Positions 1 to 8,230 of a stretch of 39,594 bases of DNA are shown here, piece by piece. This DNA is from Microvirga subterranea (lineage in GTDB: Bacteria; Pseudomonadota; Alphaproteobacteria; Rhizobiales; Beijerinckiaceae), in the NCBI RefSeq assembly GCF_003350535.1, contig NZ_QQBB01000016.1, forward strand, positions 1-39,594, read 5' to 3'. Numbering within the stretch: the first letter of the stretch is position 1; each line of letters opens with the position of its first letter. The notes under the pieces are model-generated. The model had not been told where the DNA came from, did not search any database, and saw only the letters and a program-made list of their open reading frames with translations. A program made the translations under genes and the position numbers.

Positions 1-230
1 GACTGGCGCAGGGACTGGCTGATCTCGGAGCGCTCCGAGCCGGCCACGTCGCTAAAGCGGGTCGAGGTGAACTGGTCGCCGTCGCGGACCTCGAAACGGT
101 AGATGTCGGTGGTGGGGTTGTAGTTGAACGAGTAGGCGTACTCGGACGAGACCATGAAGTCATAGTTGTCGAGCTTGAACGTGTCGTTGTCGTAGGTGGT
201 GGGTTTCCACTGCGATGCGGTAAAGGTCAT
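1..230 (-). CDS. Polysaccharide lyase-like protein, N-terminal part (runs off the window)
   Basis: Reading leftward from an ATG whose last base is at 230, an open frame of 76 codons continues out of the window. An AAGGGG ribosome site lies about 7 nt upstream of the ATG. The peptide begins MTFTASQWKP and contains YRFEVRDGDQF and then GSERSEIS near residue 68. The pattern FEVR-DGD ... ERSEI resembles the start of the jelly-roll domain of heparin-lyase-I-like polysaccharide lyases, where the Arg-Ser-Glu stretch lines the substrate groove. No signal peptide is visible, so export, if any, would use another route. The catalytic part lies outside the window, so the enzyme class is an inference from one motif region. 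Confidence 0.6.
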   Translation of the reverse strand, partial: MTFTASQWKPTTYDNDTFKLDNYDFMVSSEYAYSFNYNPTTDIYRFEVRDGDQFTSTRFSDVAGSERSEISQSLRQ

Positions 231-743
231 GCGTTTGCCCCTTCATGAACCCTCTCTGAATGGAGGGTATTGATGAAGTATCTATTTCGTTTTTCGTGTT
301 TGGATCTTCTCCGTAGAGACGTAGTTCTTGATTAAGAAGAAGATCCTTTTGTCGAATGTGCTTTAATATTTTTGATGAGCACGGAAAGTTCGATACACAC
401 GTGCCAGAGATTGAGTCTTGTGATCTGAGGACAGGTCTTTGCGATTTCGCGCCAGCTTGGCCATGCCTTGCTGAACTATGTCAGAACCTTGTCCAGAGGC
501 TGAAAAGACTGTGTCACGTGCTTGGCCTGAATGAGGCTCGACGCGGAACTACTCCCAATGGAGTAGCCCAAAGAGTCGTTCACGGATGAGTGATTCGCAC
601 CGGCAAGCCGCAACAGCCCATGCGGAGGGTGTCGCGAACCGTATCCAACCAAGCTGACGACGGAGGCCACCGGGCGGAGCCTCGACGTGCTCCATCCGGT
701 GTTCGTGATGCAAAGAATTCAGAAGGCTGCGCGACTGAGCCCC
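231..743. other. AT-richer spacer with inverted repeats, no supported gene
   Basis: This 513-nt stretch separates two leftward genes, and its 250-400 part is clearly AT-richer than the rest of the window. It should hold the promoter of the lyase-like gene. Two dyads stand out: GGATCTTCT (302-310) pairs with AGAAGATCC (338-346), followed on the + strand by TTTT; and CTACTCC/GGAGTAG around a 4-nt loop at 549-566. A 77-codon + strand frame at 356-589 has no recognisable domain or convincing ribosome site, so I do not call it. Confidence 0.5.
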
Positions 744-1388
744 TCAGTAGTCGCAGACCTGAACGCGGCGAATGAAGACCCGCCCCCACTGATCCACAAC
801 ACGGCGGCGAACCAAGTAGCAGTCTCCTCCGTAGGTCGCACCGTAATAGGGATAGCTGTAATCGTACGGATAGCCGTAGTTGTAGGGATAGCTGAGCGCC
901 CCGATCGCCAGTCCGGCCGCCAGCGCCCCCCCGTAATAGTAGGGATAGCCCCAGCCGCGGCGATAGTAGCCGTAGTAGGGATAGCGCCAGCCGTAAGCGC
1001 CCCGGTAGTAGGGATACGGCCTGTATCCAGGGCCCCGCCAGCCATAGGCGCCAATCGCCGGGCGATAGCCGATCCCGGGGCGTGCGATGGCCGCCGCACC
1101 GAAGCCGGGGCTCACGAGTTCGGCCGTGCGCCAGCCATAGGCAGGTCCTGGACGGAAGCCGCCGATTGTTCCGGCCCGGAAGCCGCCCATCGGTGCTCCG
1201 ATCCCTCTGAAACCGCCAAAGCCGCCCACGCGTCCTATGCCGCCTATGCCGCCCATACCTCCTATCCGCCCTATACCGACGCCGCCTCCGGGGAAACCAC
1301 CCCGGAACCCGCGCTGCGCGGCGGCATCCCCTGGCACCAGAAGAGCGCCTGCCGCGAGGGCGCCAAGTGCAATCAGAAGCCTGCCCAT
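744..1388 (-). CDS. Gly/Tyr-rich exported protein of unknown function
   Basis: The product is 214 aa. I chose the ATG at 1388 because GGAGG lies six bases before it; an in-frame ATG two codons upstream directly abuts that GGAGG. The protein opens with a signal peptide (MGRLLIALGALAAGALLVPG, then DAAAQ), so it is secreted or periplasmic. The mature part has a Gly/Phe/Ile-rich repeat zone (GGFRGG, GGIGRVGGFGG) and then a Tyr/Pro/Gly-rich zone with many YPYY and YGW units. It ends in a short conserved-looking tail (CYLVRRRVVDQWGRVFIRRV) with cysteines near both ends. Such low-complexity exported proteins are frequent in Rhizobiales and have no assigned role; a structural envelope function is only a guess. 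Confidence 0.75.
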   Translation of the reverse strand: MGRLLIALGALAAGALLVPGDAAAQRGFRGGFPGGGVGIGRIGGMGGIGGIGRVGGFGGFRGIGAPMGGFRAGTIGGFRPGPAYGWRTAELVSPGFGAAAIARPGIGYRPAIGAYGWRGPGYRPYPYYRGAYGWRYPYYGYYRRGWGYPYYYGGALAAGLAIGALSYPYNYGYPYDYSYPYYGATYGGDCYLVRRRVVDQWGRVFIRRVQVCDY

Positions 1389-1608
1389 CGCCATCCTCCA
1401 TCTCACCGATCCGGGAACAGCTTGATCCCGGTCGGGGCGGCGTGAACTGACTAAAATCAAGCAAGATGAAATCCTTGGCGGGCATCTCAGAGACAGGACC
1501 GAGTTTCACGCGGGGATGTCGCTTTATCCCAACCTGCCTAGCTCCTGCGGATAATTCCGGTACATTGCCATGCTTGGGGTGCCGTGCATCGCAAGGGGAG
1601 GACGTCGC

Positions 1609-2878
1609 GTGTCGAAAGCCTGCACTCGTTCGCCGGCCGAGCACTCCCGCTCCCTCCCCCATCTCGGGCTGGGGCTAAGCCTCGCAATCGCGATCTCCCT
1701 GGGTGCCTGCGCTGGTGTGCGGGGCGTCATGGTCCCGGTGAGCGGGAGCGTTCCCGGCACCAGCACGGTCGACATGCTCGTGGCCACGACGCGCGAAAGG
1801 ACGAATCCGGCCGAGATGTTCTCGGGCGACCGTGGGCCGGCCCTGGCATTCGCCAACATCACGGTGTCCATTCCTCCCGACCAGGTACGGCAGGTCGGCG
1901 AGGTGCAGTGGCCACGGCAGGTGCCCGGCAACCCCGCGACCGACTTCGTGACGCTCAAGGCAGACGTCGTCGACCGGGATCAGGCGCTCGCCTGGTTTCA
2001 TCGCACGGTGCGGACGATTCCGAAGAGGCAGGTTCTAGTCTTCATCCACGGCTTCAACAACCGCTTCGAGGACGCGGTCTACCGGTTTGCGCAGATCGTT
2101 CACGATTCCGGCGCGCCCGTTGTGCCGATCCTGTTCACCTGGCCTTCCCGCGGAAGCGTGCTGGCCTAACGGCTACGACCGGGAGAGCACTGCCTATTCG
2201 CGCAACGCCCTCGAAAGCCTTCTCAAGGGCATCGCCCGGGATCCGTCGGTCGGGGAGATTTCCGTCCTGGCCCATTCGATGGGCAACTCCCTGGCGCTCG
2301 AGACCTTGCGCCAGATGGCAATCCGTGACGGACGGGTGACGCCGAAGGTCCGCAACGTCCTCCTGGCCGCCCCGGACGTGGATGTTGACCTCGCGCGGGA
2401 AGCGATCATCGACATGGGCCCGAGAGCGAACCGACCGTCCTTCACCCTGTTCGTCTCGCAGGACGACCGGGCGCTTGCCGTCTCCCGGCGGGTGTGGGGC
2501 AGTTCGGCACGGCTCGGTGCCATCAACCCGGATCAGGAGCCTTACCGCACGCAGCTCGAGCAAGCGAACGTAACCGTCCTCGACCTCACCAAGCTGCGCG
2601 CGGGAGACCCTCTCAATCACGGCAAGTTCGCCGAGAGCCCCGAGGTCGTCCAGCTCATCGGAAAGCGCCTTGCCGAGGGCCAGACGGTGACGGATTCCCG
2701 CGTCGGATTGGGAGACCGCATCATCCAGGTGACGGCAGGAGCCGCCACGGCCGTTGGAACCGCTGCGGGACTTGCGGTCTCCGCGCCGGTTGCGGTCGTC
2801 GACCCGCAGACGCGCCAGACCCTCGGCGAGCATGTGGAGGATCTGGGCCAATCCGTCTCCGGCGCCATCGCTCCCTGA
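1609..2878 (+). pseudogene. Alpha/beta hydrolase (DUF900-type) lipoprotein, interrupted by a one-base frameshift
   Basis: Two overlapping frames together make one alpha/beta hydrolase. Translation probably starts at GTG 1609, six bases after AGGGGAGGA. The first part has a lipoprotein signal ending in LGAC (Cys34), then VLVFIHGFNNRF, the usual oxyanion-region strand. It reaches PSRGSVLA and stops at TAA 2167-2169. In the +1 frame the protein resumes as GYDRESTAYSRNALESLL, followed by the nucleophile elbow LAHSMGN, and ends at 2878. Removing one A from GCCTAACGGC restores PSRGSVLAYGYDRES, the normal run of this family. The rest is undamaged, so this is either a recent inactivating mutation or a base-calling error. 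If intact it would be an outer-envelope serine hydrolase; the substrate is unknown. Confidence 0.8.
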
Positions 2879-3051
2879 AGGCCGAACTTAACCATCACCT
2901 CGTCCGTTCGATGCGGGTGGGCTATCGATTTGAACGTGCTGCGTTATGTAGATGATCCTGATGATGTCCCGGACGGAGCATGTTGGGCCACCCCTCCTCC
3001 TCGGCCCGGGACGGGCCTCGTCGGCGAGAGCCGGCTCTGATCGGATGCGGA

Positions 3052-5106
3052 ATGACTTCCTTCTTCTCGCCCTATCGGCATGACTTCACCCGTATCGCTT
3101 CCTGCGTTCCGCGGATCGAGGTGGCGAACCCGAGCTTCAACGTCGACAGGACGCTCGAACTTCTGCACCAGGGGCATGACGAGCGCATCGCTCTCATGGT
3201 CTTCCCGGAACTCGGGCTGTCGGCCTACGCGATCGACGACCTTCTGCACCAGGATGCCCTGCTGGAGGCGGTCGAGAGCGGGATCTCCCGCCTGGCGGCG
3301 GAGAGCTCCAACCTCTTCCCCGCCTTCGTGGTCGGGGCTCCCTTGCGTGCGGGCGACCGGCTCTACAACTCCGCCGTGGTGATCCATGCGGGCCGCATCC
3401 TCGGGGTCGTCCCGAAGGCCTATCTGCCCAACTACCGCGAATTCTACGAGCGCCGGCACTTCGCCCCCGGGGCCCAGATCCGCGGGCAGGAGATTGCCGT
3501 CGCGGGAATCCAGGTTCCCTTCGGCGTCGACCTTCTGTTCCGGTCGGCCGGCAGCTGCGCCTTCACGTTCCATGTGGAGGTCTGCGAGGACATGTGGGTG
3601 CCCCAGCCGCCGAGCACGGCGGCGGCCCTGGCAGGGGCCGAGGTTCTCCTCAACCTCTCGGCCAGCAACATCACCATCGGCAAGGCAGAGGACCGGCGCC
3701 TGCTCTGCGGCTCCCAGTCCATGCGCTGCGTCGCGGCCTATGCGTATTCGGCCGCGGGCCCCGGCGAGTCGACGACCGATCTCGCCTGGGACGGCCATGG
3801 GGGCATCTTCGAGGACGGCTTGCGTCTTGCAGAGACGGACCGCTTTCCGTCGGGCTCCACCATGGCGGTGGCCGATGTCGATTTGGGCCGCCTGCGCCAG
3901 GAGCGGATGCGGCGCGTCACCTTCGGGGACTGCGCCCGCGTGCTCGGCGTCACCGCAAGCGACTTCCGGACCATCACCCTTGCCATCGATGCGCCCGCCG
4001 AGGCGCTTCCTCTGCGGCGGCCGATCGAACGGTATCCCTATGTCCCGTCGGATCCGGCCAAACTCGCCGAGAACTGTTACGAGGCCTACAACATCCAGGT
4101 CCAGGGATTGGCGAAGCGCCTCCAGGCGACGCGCACCGAGAAGGTCGTCATTGGCGTGTCCGGCGGTCTCGACTCGACCCAGGCCCTCCTCGTGTGCTGC
4201 CGCGTCATGGACAAGATCGGGCTGCCGCGGACCAACATCCTTGCCTATACGCTACCGGGCTTCGCCACGAGCGAAGGCACGAAGGGCAATGCCTGGGCCC
4301 TGATGCGGGCGCTCGGCGTCAGCGCGTCCGAGATCGACATCCGCCCGGCGGCGCGCCAGATGCTAGAGGATCTGGGCCATCCCTTCGCCGGCGGAGAGCC
4401 GGTCTACGACGTCACGTTCGAGAACGTCCAGGCGGGCCTGCGGACCGACTACCTGTTCCGCCTCGCCAATCATCACCGCGGCATCGTGGTCGGGACGGGG
4501 GACCTGTCCGAGCTGGGGCTCGGCTGGTGCACCTACGGCGTCGGGGACCAGATGTCCCACTACAACGTCAACGCGTCGGTGTCGAAGACCCTGATCCAGC
4601 ACCTGATCCGCTTCGTAGCCGCCTCGGGCGACGTCGATCGGACCACGGCCGACCTCCTTCATGCGATCCTGGCGACGGAGATCTCGCCCGAACTCGTGCC
4701 GCAGGACGCATCAGGCCAGATCCAGTCGACTGAGGCGATGATTGGTCCTTACGCGCTTCAGGACTTCAACCTCTATTATCTGACCCGCTTCGGCTTTCGC
4801 CCGTCGAAGATCGCCTATCTGTCCTGGCATGCCTGGAAGGATGCGAAGGCTGGAACATGGCCCCCGAACATTCCCGAGAGCGCGCATCGCTCCTACGATC
4901 TCGCCGAGATCAAGCACTGGCTGAGGGTTTTCCTGGGACGCTTCTTCACCAGCCAGTTCAAGCGCACCGCCATGCCGAACGGCCCCAAGATCTCCTCCGG
5001 CGGATCCCTGTCTCCACGCGGCGACTGGCGCGCCCCGTCCGATGCGGGGCCGGCGGTCTGGCTGGCCGAGCTCGAGAGCGGGGTTCCGGACGCCGAGATG
5101 CCGTGA
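3052..5106 (+). CDS. nadE: Glutamine-dependent NAD+ synthetase
   Basis: The 684-aa protein makes NAD+ from deamido-NAD+, ATP and glutamine, the last step of NAD biosynthesis. The N-terminal nitrilase-like glutaminase domain (about 10-300) shows the triad Glu53 (FPELGLS), Lys122 (PKAYLPNYREF) and Cys178 (VEVCEDMW). These sit within two residues of the equivalent positions in the M. tuberculosis enzyme. The synthetase domain carries the ATP-pyrophosphatase loop SGGLDS at 370-375, and VGTGDLSELGLGW follows. Length matches the large two-domain NadE class. I chose ATG 3052 over an in-frame ATG at 2980 because homology begins there; its ribosome site is weak (GCGGA). It faces the SBF-type gene convergently. 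Confidence 0.95.
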   Translation: MTSFFSPYRHDFTRIASCVPRIEVANPSFNVDRTLELLHQGHDERIALMVFPELGLSAYAIDDLLHQDALLEAVESGISRLAAESSNLFPAFVVGAPLRAGDRLYNSAVVIHAGRILGVVPKAYLPNYREFYERRHFAPGAQIRGQEIAVAGIQVPFGVDLLFRSAGSCAFTFHVEVCEDMWVPQPPSTAAALAGAEVLLNLSASNITIGKAEDRRLLCGSQSMRCVAAYAYSAAGPGESTTDLAWDGHGGIFEDGLRLAETDRFPSGSTMAVADVDLGRLRQERMRRVTFGDCARVLGVTASDFRTITLAIDAPAEALPLRRPIERYPYVPSDPAKLAENCYEAYNIQVQGLAKRLQATRTEKVVIGVSGGLDSTQALLVCCRVMDKIGLPRTNILAYTLPGFATSEGTKGNAWALMRALGVSASEIDIRPAARQMLEDLGHPFAGGEPVYDVTFENVQAGLRTDYLFRLANHHRGIVVGTGDLSELGLGWCTYGVGDQMSHYNVNASVSKTLIQHLIRFVAASGDVDRTTADLLHAILATEISPELVPQDASGQIQSTEAMIGPYALQDFNLYYLTRFGFRPSKIAYLSWHAWKDAKAGTWPPNIPESAHRSYDLAEIKHWLRVFLGRFFTSQFKRTAMPNGPKISSGGSLSPRGDWRAPSDAGPAVWLAELESGVPDAEMP

Positions 5107-5161
5107 CCATGGAATGATTCCGCTCCCTGCGCGATGCAAGAGGGGAGCAACCCGTGGCTCC

Positions 5162-6133
5162 TTAGCCCGAGACGGCCGCCCCGTCTCGGGCGTAGCGGCG
5201 GGCGAGGACCGCTCCCACCAGGATCTGGATCTGGTTGTAGAACATGACCGGCAGCACGATCATGCCGAAGCCCGGCGCTGTGGCGAACAGAACCTTGGCC
5301 AGCGGCAGCCCGGACGCCAAGCTCTTCTTCGAGCCGCAGAACACCGCAGCGATCTCGTCGCCCCTGGAGAAGCCGAAGCGGCGCGCGATGAAGCCCGTGA
5401 CGGTCAACACGACCATCAGCAGCACCAGGCACAGCGCCGCCGTAAGCGCCACACTGGCCGGCGGGAGCCGAGACCACAGACCGTCGACCACGGATTGCGA
5501 GAACGCCGCATAAACGATCAGCAGGATGACTCCTTGGTCGAACTGGCCGATCCGGTGCTCATGTCGGGCCATGATACCGGCCAGATACGGACGGGCGAGC
5601 TGACCAGCCGCGAAGGGGACCAGAAGCTGGAGGACCACGTCGCTCAGGGCTTTGGCAAGGTCGAAGCCCCCCTCGACGGACGTTCGGGTCAGCAGCGACA
5701 GCAGAACCGGCGTCAGCAGCAGGCCGAAGACGTTCGAGGCGGCCGAGCTGCAGATTGCGGCCGGAACATTGCCCTTCGCCATGGCCGTGAACGCAATGGA
5801 CGATGACACTGCCGATGGCAGCGCCGCCAAGTAGATGAAGCCGAGGAGCAGATCGGCCGGCATCCAGGTCAGCGGCAGCGCGCTGAACGGCAGCACCGCC
5901 ACCGGGAACACGACGAATGTGATCGCGAAGATGAAGAGGTGCAGCCGCCATTGGACGAGTCCCTCGATCACCACCTCCCGCGGGAGGGCTGCGCCGTGAA
6001 CGAAAAACAGCAGCGCTATGCCGAGGATCCCCAGGCCATCGAGGATTTCGGCACCTACACCCTGGGCTGGGAGGACACTGGCCACGGCGACGGCCGCCAT
6101 GATCAGCAGGAGAAACGGATCGATCTTGTGCAT
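5162..6133 (-). CDS. SBF-like (bile acid:Na+ symporter family) transporter
   Basis: The 323-aa protein is almost entirely hydrophobic, with about ten predicted membrane segments. Its length and sequence style fit the SBF-like branch of the bile acid:sodium symporter superfamily. Typical spots include LFFVHGAALP near residue 45, YLAALPSAVSSSIAFTAMA in the middle and GSKKSLASGLPLA near the C-terminus, the latter two being the crossover helix regions. Members move organic anions with Na+; the substrate here cannot be read. AGGAACC precedes the ATG. It is the third gene of a leftward operon after a small membrane protein and a DUF1275 protein, opposite a GntR regulator that probably controls all three. 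Confidence 0.85.
   Translation of the reverse strand: MHKIDPFLLLIMAAVAVASVLPAQGVGAEILDGLGILGIALLFFVHGAALPREVVIEGLVQWRLHLFIFAITFVVFPVAVLPFSALPLTWMPADLLLGFIYLAALPSAVSSSIAFTAMAKGNVPAAICSSAASNVFGLLLTPVLLSLLTRTSVEGGFDLAKALSDVVLQLLVPFAAGQLARPYLAGIMARHEHRIGQFDQGVILLIVYAAFSQSVVDGLWSRLPPASVALTAALCLVLLMVVLTVTGFIARRFGFSRGDEIAAVFCGSKKSLASGLPLAKVLFATAPGFGMIVLPVMFYNQIQILVGAVLARRYARDGAAVSG
5166..5190 (-). terminator. Hairpin over the 3' end of the SBF-like gene
   Basis: CCCGAGACGG and CCGTCTCGGG form a perfect 10-bp stem with a 5-nt loop. The stem covers the last codons of the leftward SBF-like gene, just before its TAA. No T-run follows, so termination is inferred from its position between convergent genes. 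Confidence 0.5.
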
Positions 6134-6172
6134 GGTCGGTTCCTGTTGGGATGTAGGGCCAGCGACGGGGGC

Positions 6173-6961
6173 TCAGCGATGCGGCCGCACCGAGGGCTGC
6201 TCTGGTGTGGGACCGCCATGGCGATGGCGATCCTGCATGCGTGCCGAATGAAGCGGCGTCCTCGCCAAGAGGGGCACCGCGCTGAGCATCGCCAGACCGG
6301 CGACCGATGCAGCGGGCACCGTCAGGGCCAACGGGCCGACAGCTGCGTGCAAGATCGCGCCGGCGGCGGCTCCGGCCACGAGCGCGCCCCACTGGAGCGC
6401 GTGGGCCGCCAGGAGCCGGGGACCGGCCGCGCCGAGAAGGGCCTGGCCCAAAGCCTTTCCCAAGCTCACCAGCGTTCCGGTGATAAACGTTGCGCCTAAC
6501 CGCATTCCGTTCACCGGCTGCAGGACTGTGTTCTGCACGCCCATAGCGCCCACGACCGGAAGGATCGAGGTGGCGATGGTCCATCCGGAGCCGGCCAGAA
6601 GAGCCGCCCCCGCCAGGAACAGGGCCTCCAGCAGCAGGACGGCCGGAAAGGCCCATTTTCCCGCAACTTTGGCCAGGATCGTTCCCAGCGTGACCCCGCC
6701 CACGAACGAGGCGATCATGACCAAGCCTTGATGGACTGCATCCCAGTGGCCATCGCCCAGCCCAACGCCGAGAGACACGCTGGCGCCGCTCATGAAGGAG
6801 GCGAACAAGCCCCCGAGGCCGATATATCCGATGGCGTCGACAAAGCCGGCCACCGCCGTCAGCAACCCGCCCAGGACCATCCGGGTGAGCAGGCTCGTTG
6901 TGACCTGCTCACCCGAATCCAGGCCATCTGCGGCTTCGGTCTCCGCCCTGGCACGGCTCAC
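6173..6961 (-). CDS. DUF1275 (YoaK-type) membrane protein
   Basis: The 262-aa protein has about six hydrophobic segments. It carries the DUF1275 signature: an early AVAGFVDAIGYIGLGGLFASFMSG stretch (residues about 36-60), then GVQNTVLQPVNGMRLGATFITGTLVSLG around 140-167. YoaK-family proteins are poorly characterised inner-membrane proteins, often placed with transporters. The C-terminal 30 residues are hydrophilic and His/Arg-rich, hence cytoplasmic or periplasmic. Its start overlaps the stop of the upstream 50-aa gene by four bases (ATGA), so the two are translationally coupled. The next gene, the SBF-like transporter, starts about 40 nt downstream. Confidence 0.85.
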   Translation of the reverse strand: MSRARAETEAADGLDSGEQVTTSLLTRMVLGGLLTAVAGFVDAIGYIGLGGLFASFMSGASVSLGVGLGDGHWDAVHQGLVMIASFVGGVTLGTILAKVAGKWAFPAVLLLEALFLAGAALLAGSGWTIATSILPVVGAMGVQNTVLQPVNGMRLGATFITGTLVSLGKALGQALLGAAGPRLLAAHALQWGALVAGAAAGAILHAAVGPLALTVPAASVAGLAMLSAVPLLARTPLHSARMQDRHRHGGPTPEQPSVRPHR

Positions 6962-7110
6962 AGGACGCGGAAGAGGCTATCGATGATGATCCAGATGAAC
7001 ATTGGGTAGATCGATAGCCCCAGGAGGGTGCCGATGAGGCGGCCTAGGCGAACAGCTGGGTCATGGGTGGGCTCATGGCCGAAAAACCGGTCTGCGATCA
7101 TGGCTATCAT
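6958..7110 (-). CDS. Small single-span membrane protein
   Basis: A 50-aa product, MIAMIADRFFGHEPTHDPAVR followed by one transmembrane helix (LIGTLLGLSIYPMFIWIIID) and a basic end. The start at 7110 is preceded by AGAGGAGGA with seven-base spacing, one of the best ribosome sites in this part. It overlaps the DUF1275 gene through ATGA and is first in the operon. I do not recognise a family. A helper peptide for the DUF1275 or SBF protein is possible but is only inferred from coupling. Confidence 0.65.
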   Translation of the reverse strand: MIAMIADRFFGHEPTHDPAVRLGRLIGTLLGLSIYPMFIWIIIDSLFRVL

Positions 7111-7187
7111 CAGGCATCCTCCTCTGCTTACCCGGCCCATCCGGGCTTTCGCGCCGGAGCCGAACCTGCTACATAGGCCGGATCGCG

Positions 7188-7205
7188 ATTGGTCTAAAAA
7201 TTGGT
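7188..7205 (+). promoter_or_regulatory. Direct repeat before the GntR gene, possible operator
   Basis: ATTGGT occurs twice with 12-nt periodicity (7188-7193 and 7200-7205); the second copy abuts the GntR start codon. It lies in the short divergent interval between the regulator and the operon it probably controls. FadR-type regulators usually bind inverted repeats, so this is a candidate only. Confidence 0.3.
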
Positions 7206-7913
7206 ATGGAGCCTATGGCGGGCACGCGCCTGACGACGGACGAGGCCACCCGGCGGCTTCGTGCTCACCTGCGGCAGCGGGCATACGGTCCGCAGGACAA
7301 GCTGGAACCGGAGCGGGTTCTGGCGCCGAAGATCGGCTGCAGCCGCGAGACCCTGAGGGCGGCACTCGATGTGCTGGAGAAGGAGGGCCTGATCTGGCGA
7401 CACGTGGGCCAGGGAACCTTCGTGGGACCGCGTCCGGCCCATGAGACGATCCGGCCGTCCGTGCTCGCCGAGATGGCTTCGCCGGCTGACGTGCTCGACG
7501 CCCGGCTCCTGATCGAGCCGCCCATCGCAGGCGAGGCGGCGCTGCGCGCGACCGCCGACCAGATCGCCCTCCTCCGCGGCCATGCGCTCCGGAGCAGCGA
7601 GGCGCCCGACTGGCAATCCTACGAGCAGGCGGACGATGCCTTCCACAAAGGGATTGCCCGGATCACCGGCAATCCTCTGTTGATCGCCTTCCTGGATGTC
7701 CTGTCGTCGGTGCGCGGGCGCGCCCGCTGGCAGCGGCAGCACGACCTCGCCTTTCGACGAGCCCGCAAGAAGGAGTATGCGGCACACCAGGGGCGCATGC
7801 ACCTGGCCATCGTCGAGGCCATTGCGGCAAGAGACCCGAAGTCCGCACGGCAGGCCATGTTCGACCACCTGAGCGCCATCAGGGCCATCATGGTCCACGA
7901 CGCAGTCGACTAG
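7206..7913 (+). CDS. FadR-type GntR transcriptional regulator
   Basis: The 235-aa protein has an N-terminal winged HTH (about 10-75) with LEPERVLAPKIGCSRETLRAAL and LEKEGLIWRHVGQGTFVG, the usual GntR recognition-helix and wing sequences. A helical FCD ligand-binding domain follows (about 90-225): DARLLIEPPIAGEAAL, DDAFHKGIARITGNPLL and a late HLAIVEAI. The Asp and His residues of these helices normally bind a metal and a carboxylate effector. It is transcribed away from the DUF1275/SBF operon, the normal arrangement for a local regulator. ATG 7206 lacks a clear ribosome site; ATG 7215, three codons in, is the alternative start. Confidence 0.9.
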   Translation: MEPMAGTRLTTDEATRRLRAHLRQRAYGPQDKLEPERVLAPKIGCSRETLRAALDVLEKEGLIWRHVGQGTFVGPRPAHETIRPSVLAEMASPADVLDARLLIEPPIAGEAALRATADQIALLRGHALRSSEAPDWQSYEQADDAFHKGIARITGNPLLIAFLDVLSSVRGRARWQRQHDLAFRRARKKEYAAHQGRMHLAIVEAIAARDPKSARQAMFDHLSAIRAIMVHDAVD

Positions 7914-7965
7914 AGCATCGGATCGATCCCACAAGTGCAAGTCCACTTTTGAGTCCGATGCTTTA
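7912..7965. repeat. Dispersed-type palindromic element, overlapping the GntR stop
   Basis: AGAGCATCGGA (7912-7922) pairs with TCCGATGCTTT (7954-7964), 10 of 11 bases complementary. An inner dyad AAGTG ... CACTT sits in the loop. The layout (AGCATCGGA, inner AAGTG/CACTT, TCCGATGCT) is one I associate with short palindromes scattered between genes in Methylobacterium-like genomes. It could also serve as the regulator's transcription terminator. The family assignment is from memory; the dyad is directly visible. Confidence 0.6.
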
Positions 7966-8172
7966 GGCCAAGAGCCCATTCGACCTCGCTCGCGCGACGG
8001 GTGACCGAACGCGCCCGGCCTCATGGAGAACGATGCCGCGACAGGCTCGTCCAAATCCACCCGTACATACGGCGGGCGCTCGACGTGGGTGAGCCGCAGC
8101 CCTCTTCATCCGGGTGAGGCATGAGGCGTTTTGTCCTTGAAGGCCTGACGCAGCGAGGTCGGCCGAGCCGCC

Positions 8173-8186
8173 TTGACTTAGGTCAA
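8173..8186. promoter_or_regulatory. FNR/FixK-type box upstream of the bd oxidase operon
   Basis: TTGACTTAGGTCAA is a perfect dyad matching the TTGA-N6-TCAA site of FNR/FixK/FnrL proteins. Its centre lies about 50 nt before the regulator gene that heads the cydAB operon. Low-oxygen control of this oxidase is therefore likely. Confidence 0.75.
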
Positions 8187-8198
8187 CTCACATCCAAT

Positions 8199-8218
8199 AT
8201 TTCAGAAAATTCTGAAAT
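8199..8218. promoter_or_regulatory. 20-bp palindrome, probable operator of the GbsR-type regulator
   Basis: ATTTCAGAA-AA-TTCTGAAAT is a perfect 9-bp inverted repeat, 12 nt before the regulator's ATG and just after the FNR-type box. Symmetry, length and place fit an autoregulatory MarR/GbsR operator. Binding here would block transcription started at the upstream box. Confidence 0.65.
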
Positions 8219-8230
8219 TTCGGAATCGCT

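Noticed and set aside
580..1662. 360-codon minus-strand frame spanning the Gly/Tyr-rich gene
   Set aside because: Arg/Ser/Leu-rich shadow without a signal peptide or ribosome site; the overlapping frame has both.
3594..4733. 379-codon frame inside nadE
   Set aside because: Arg/Gly/Pro-rich shadow of the conserved NAD+ synthetase frame.
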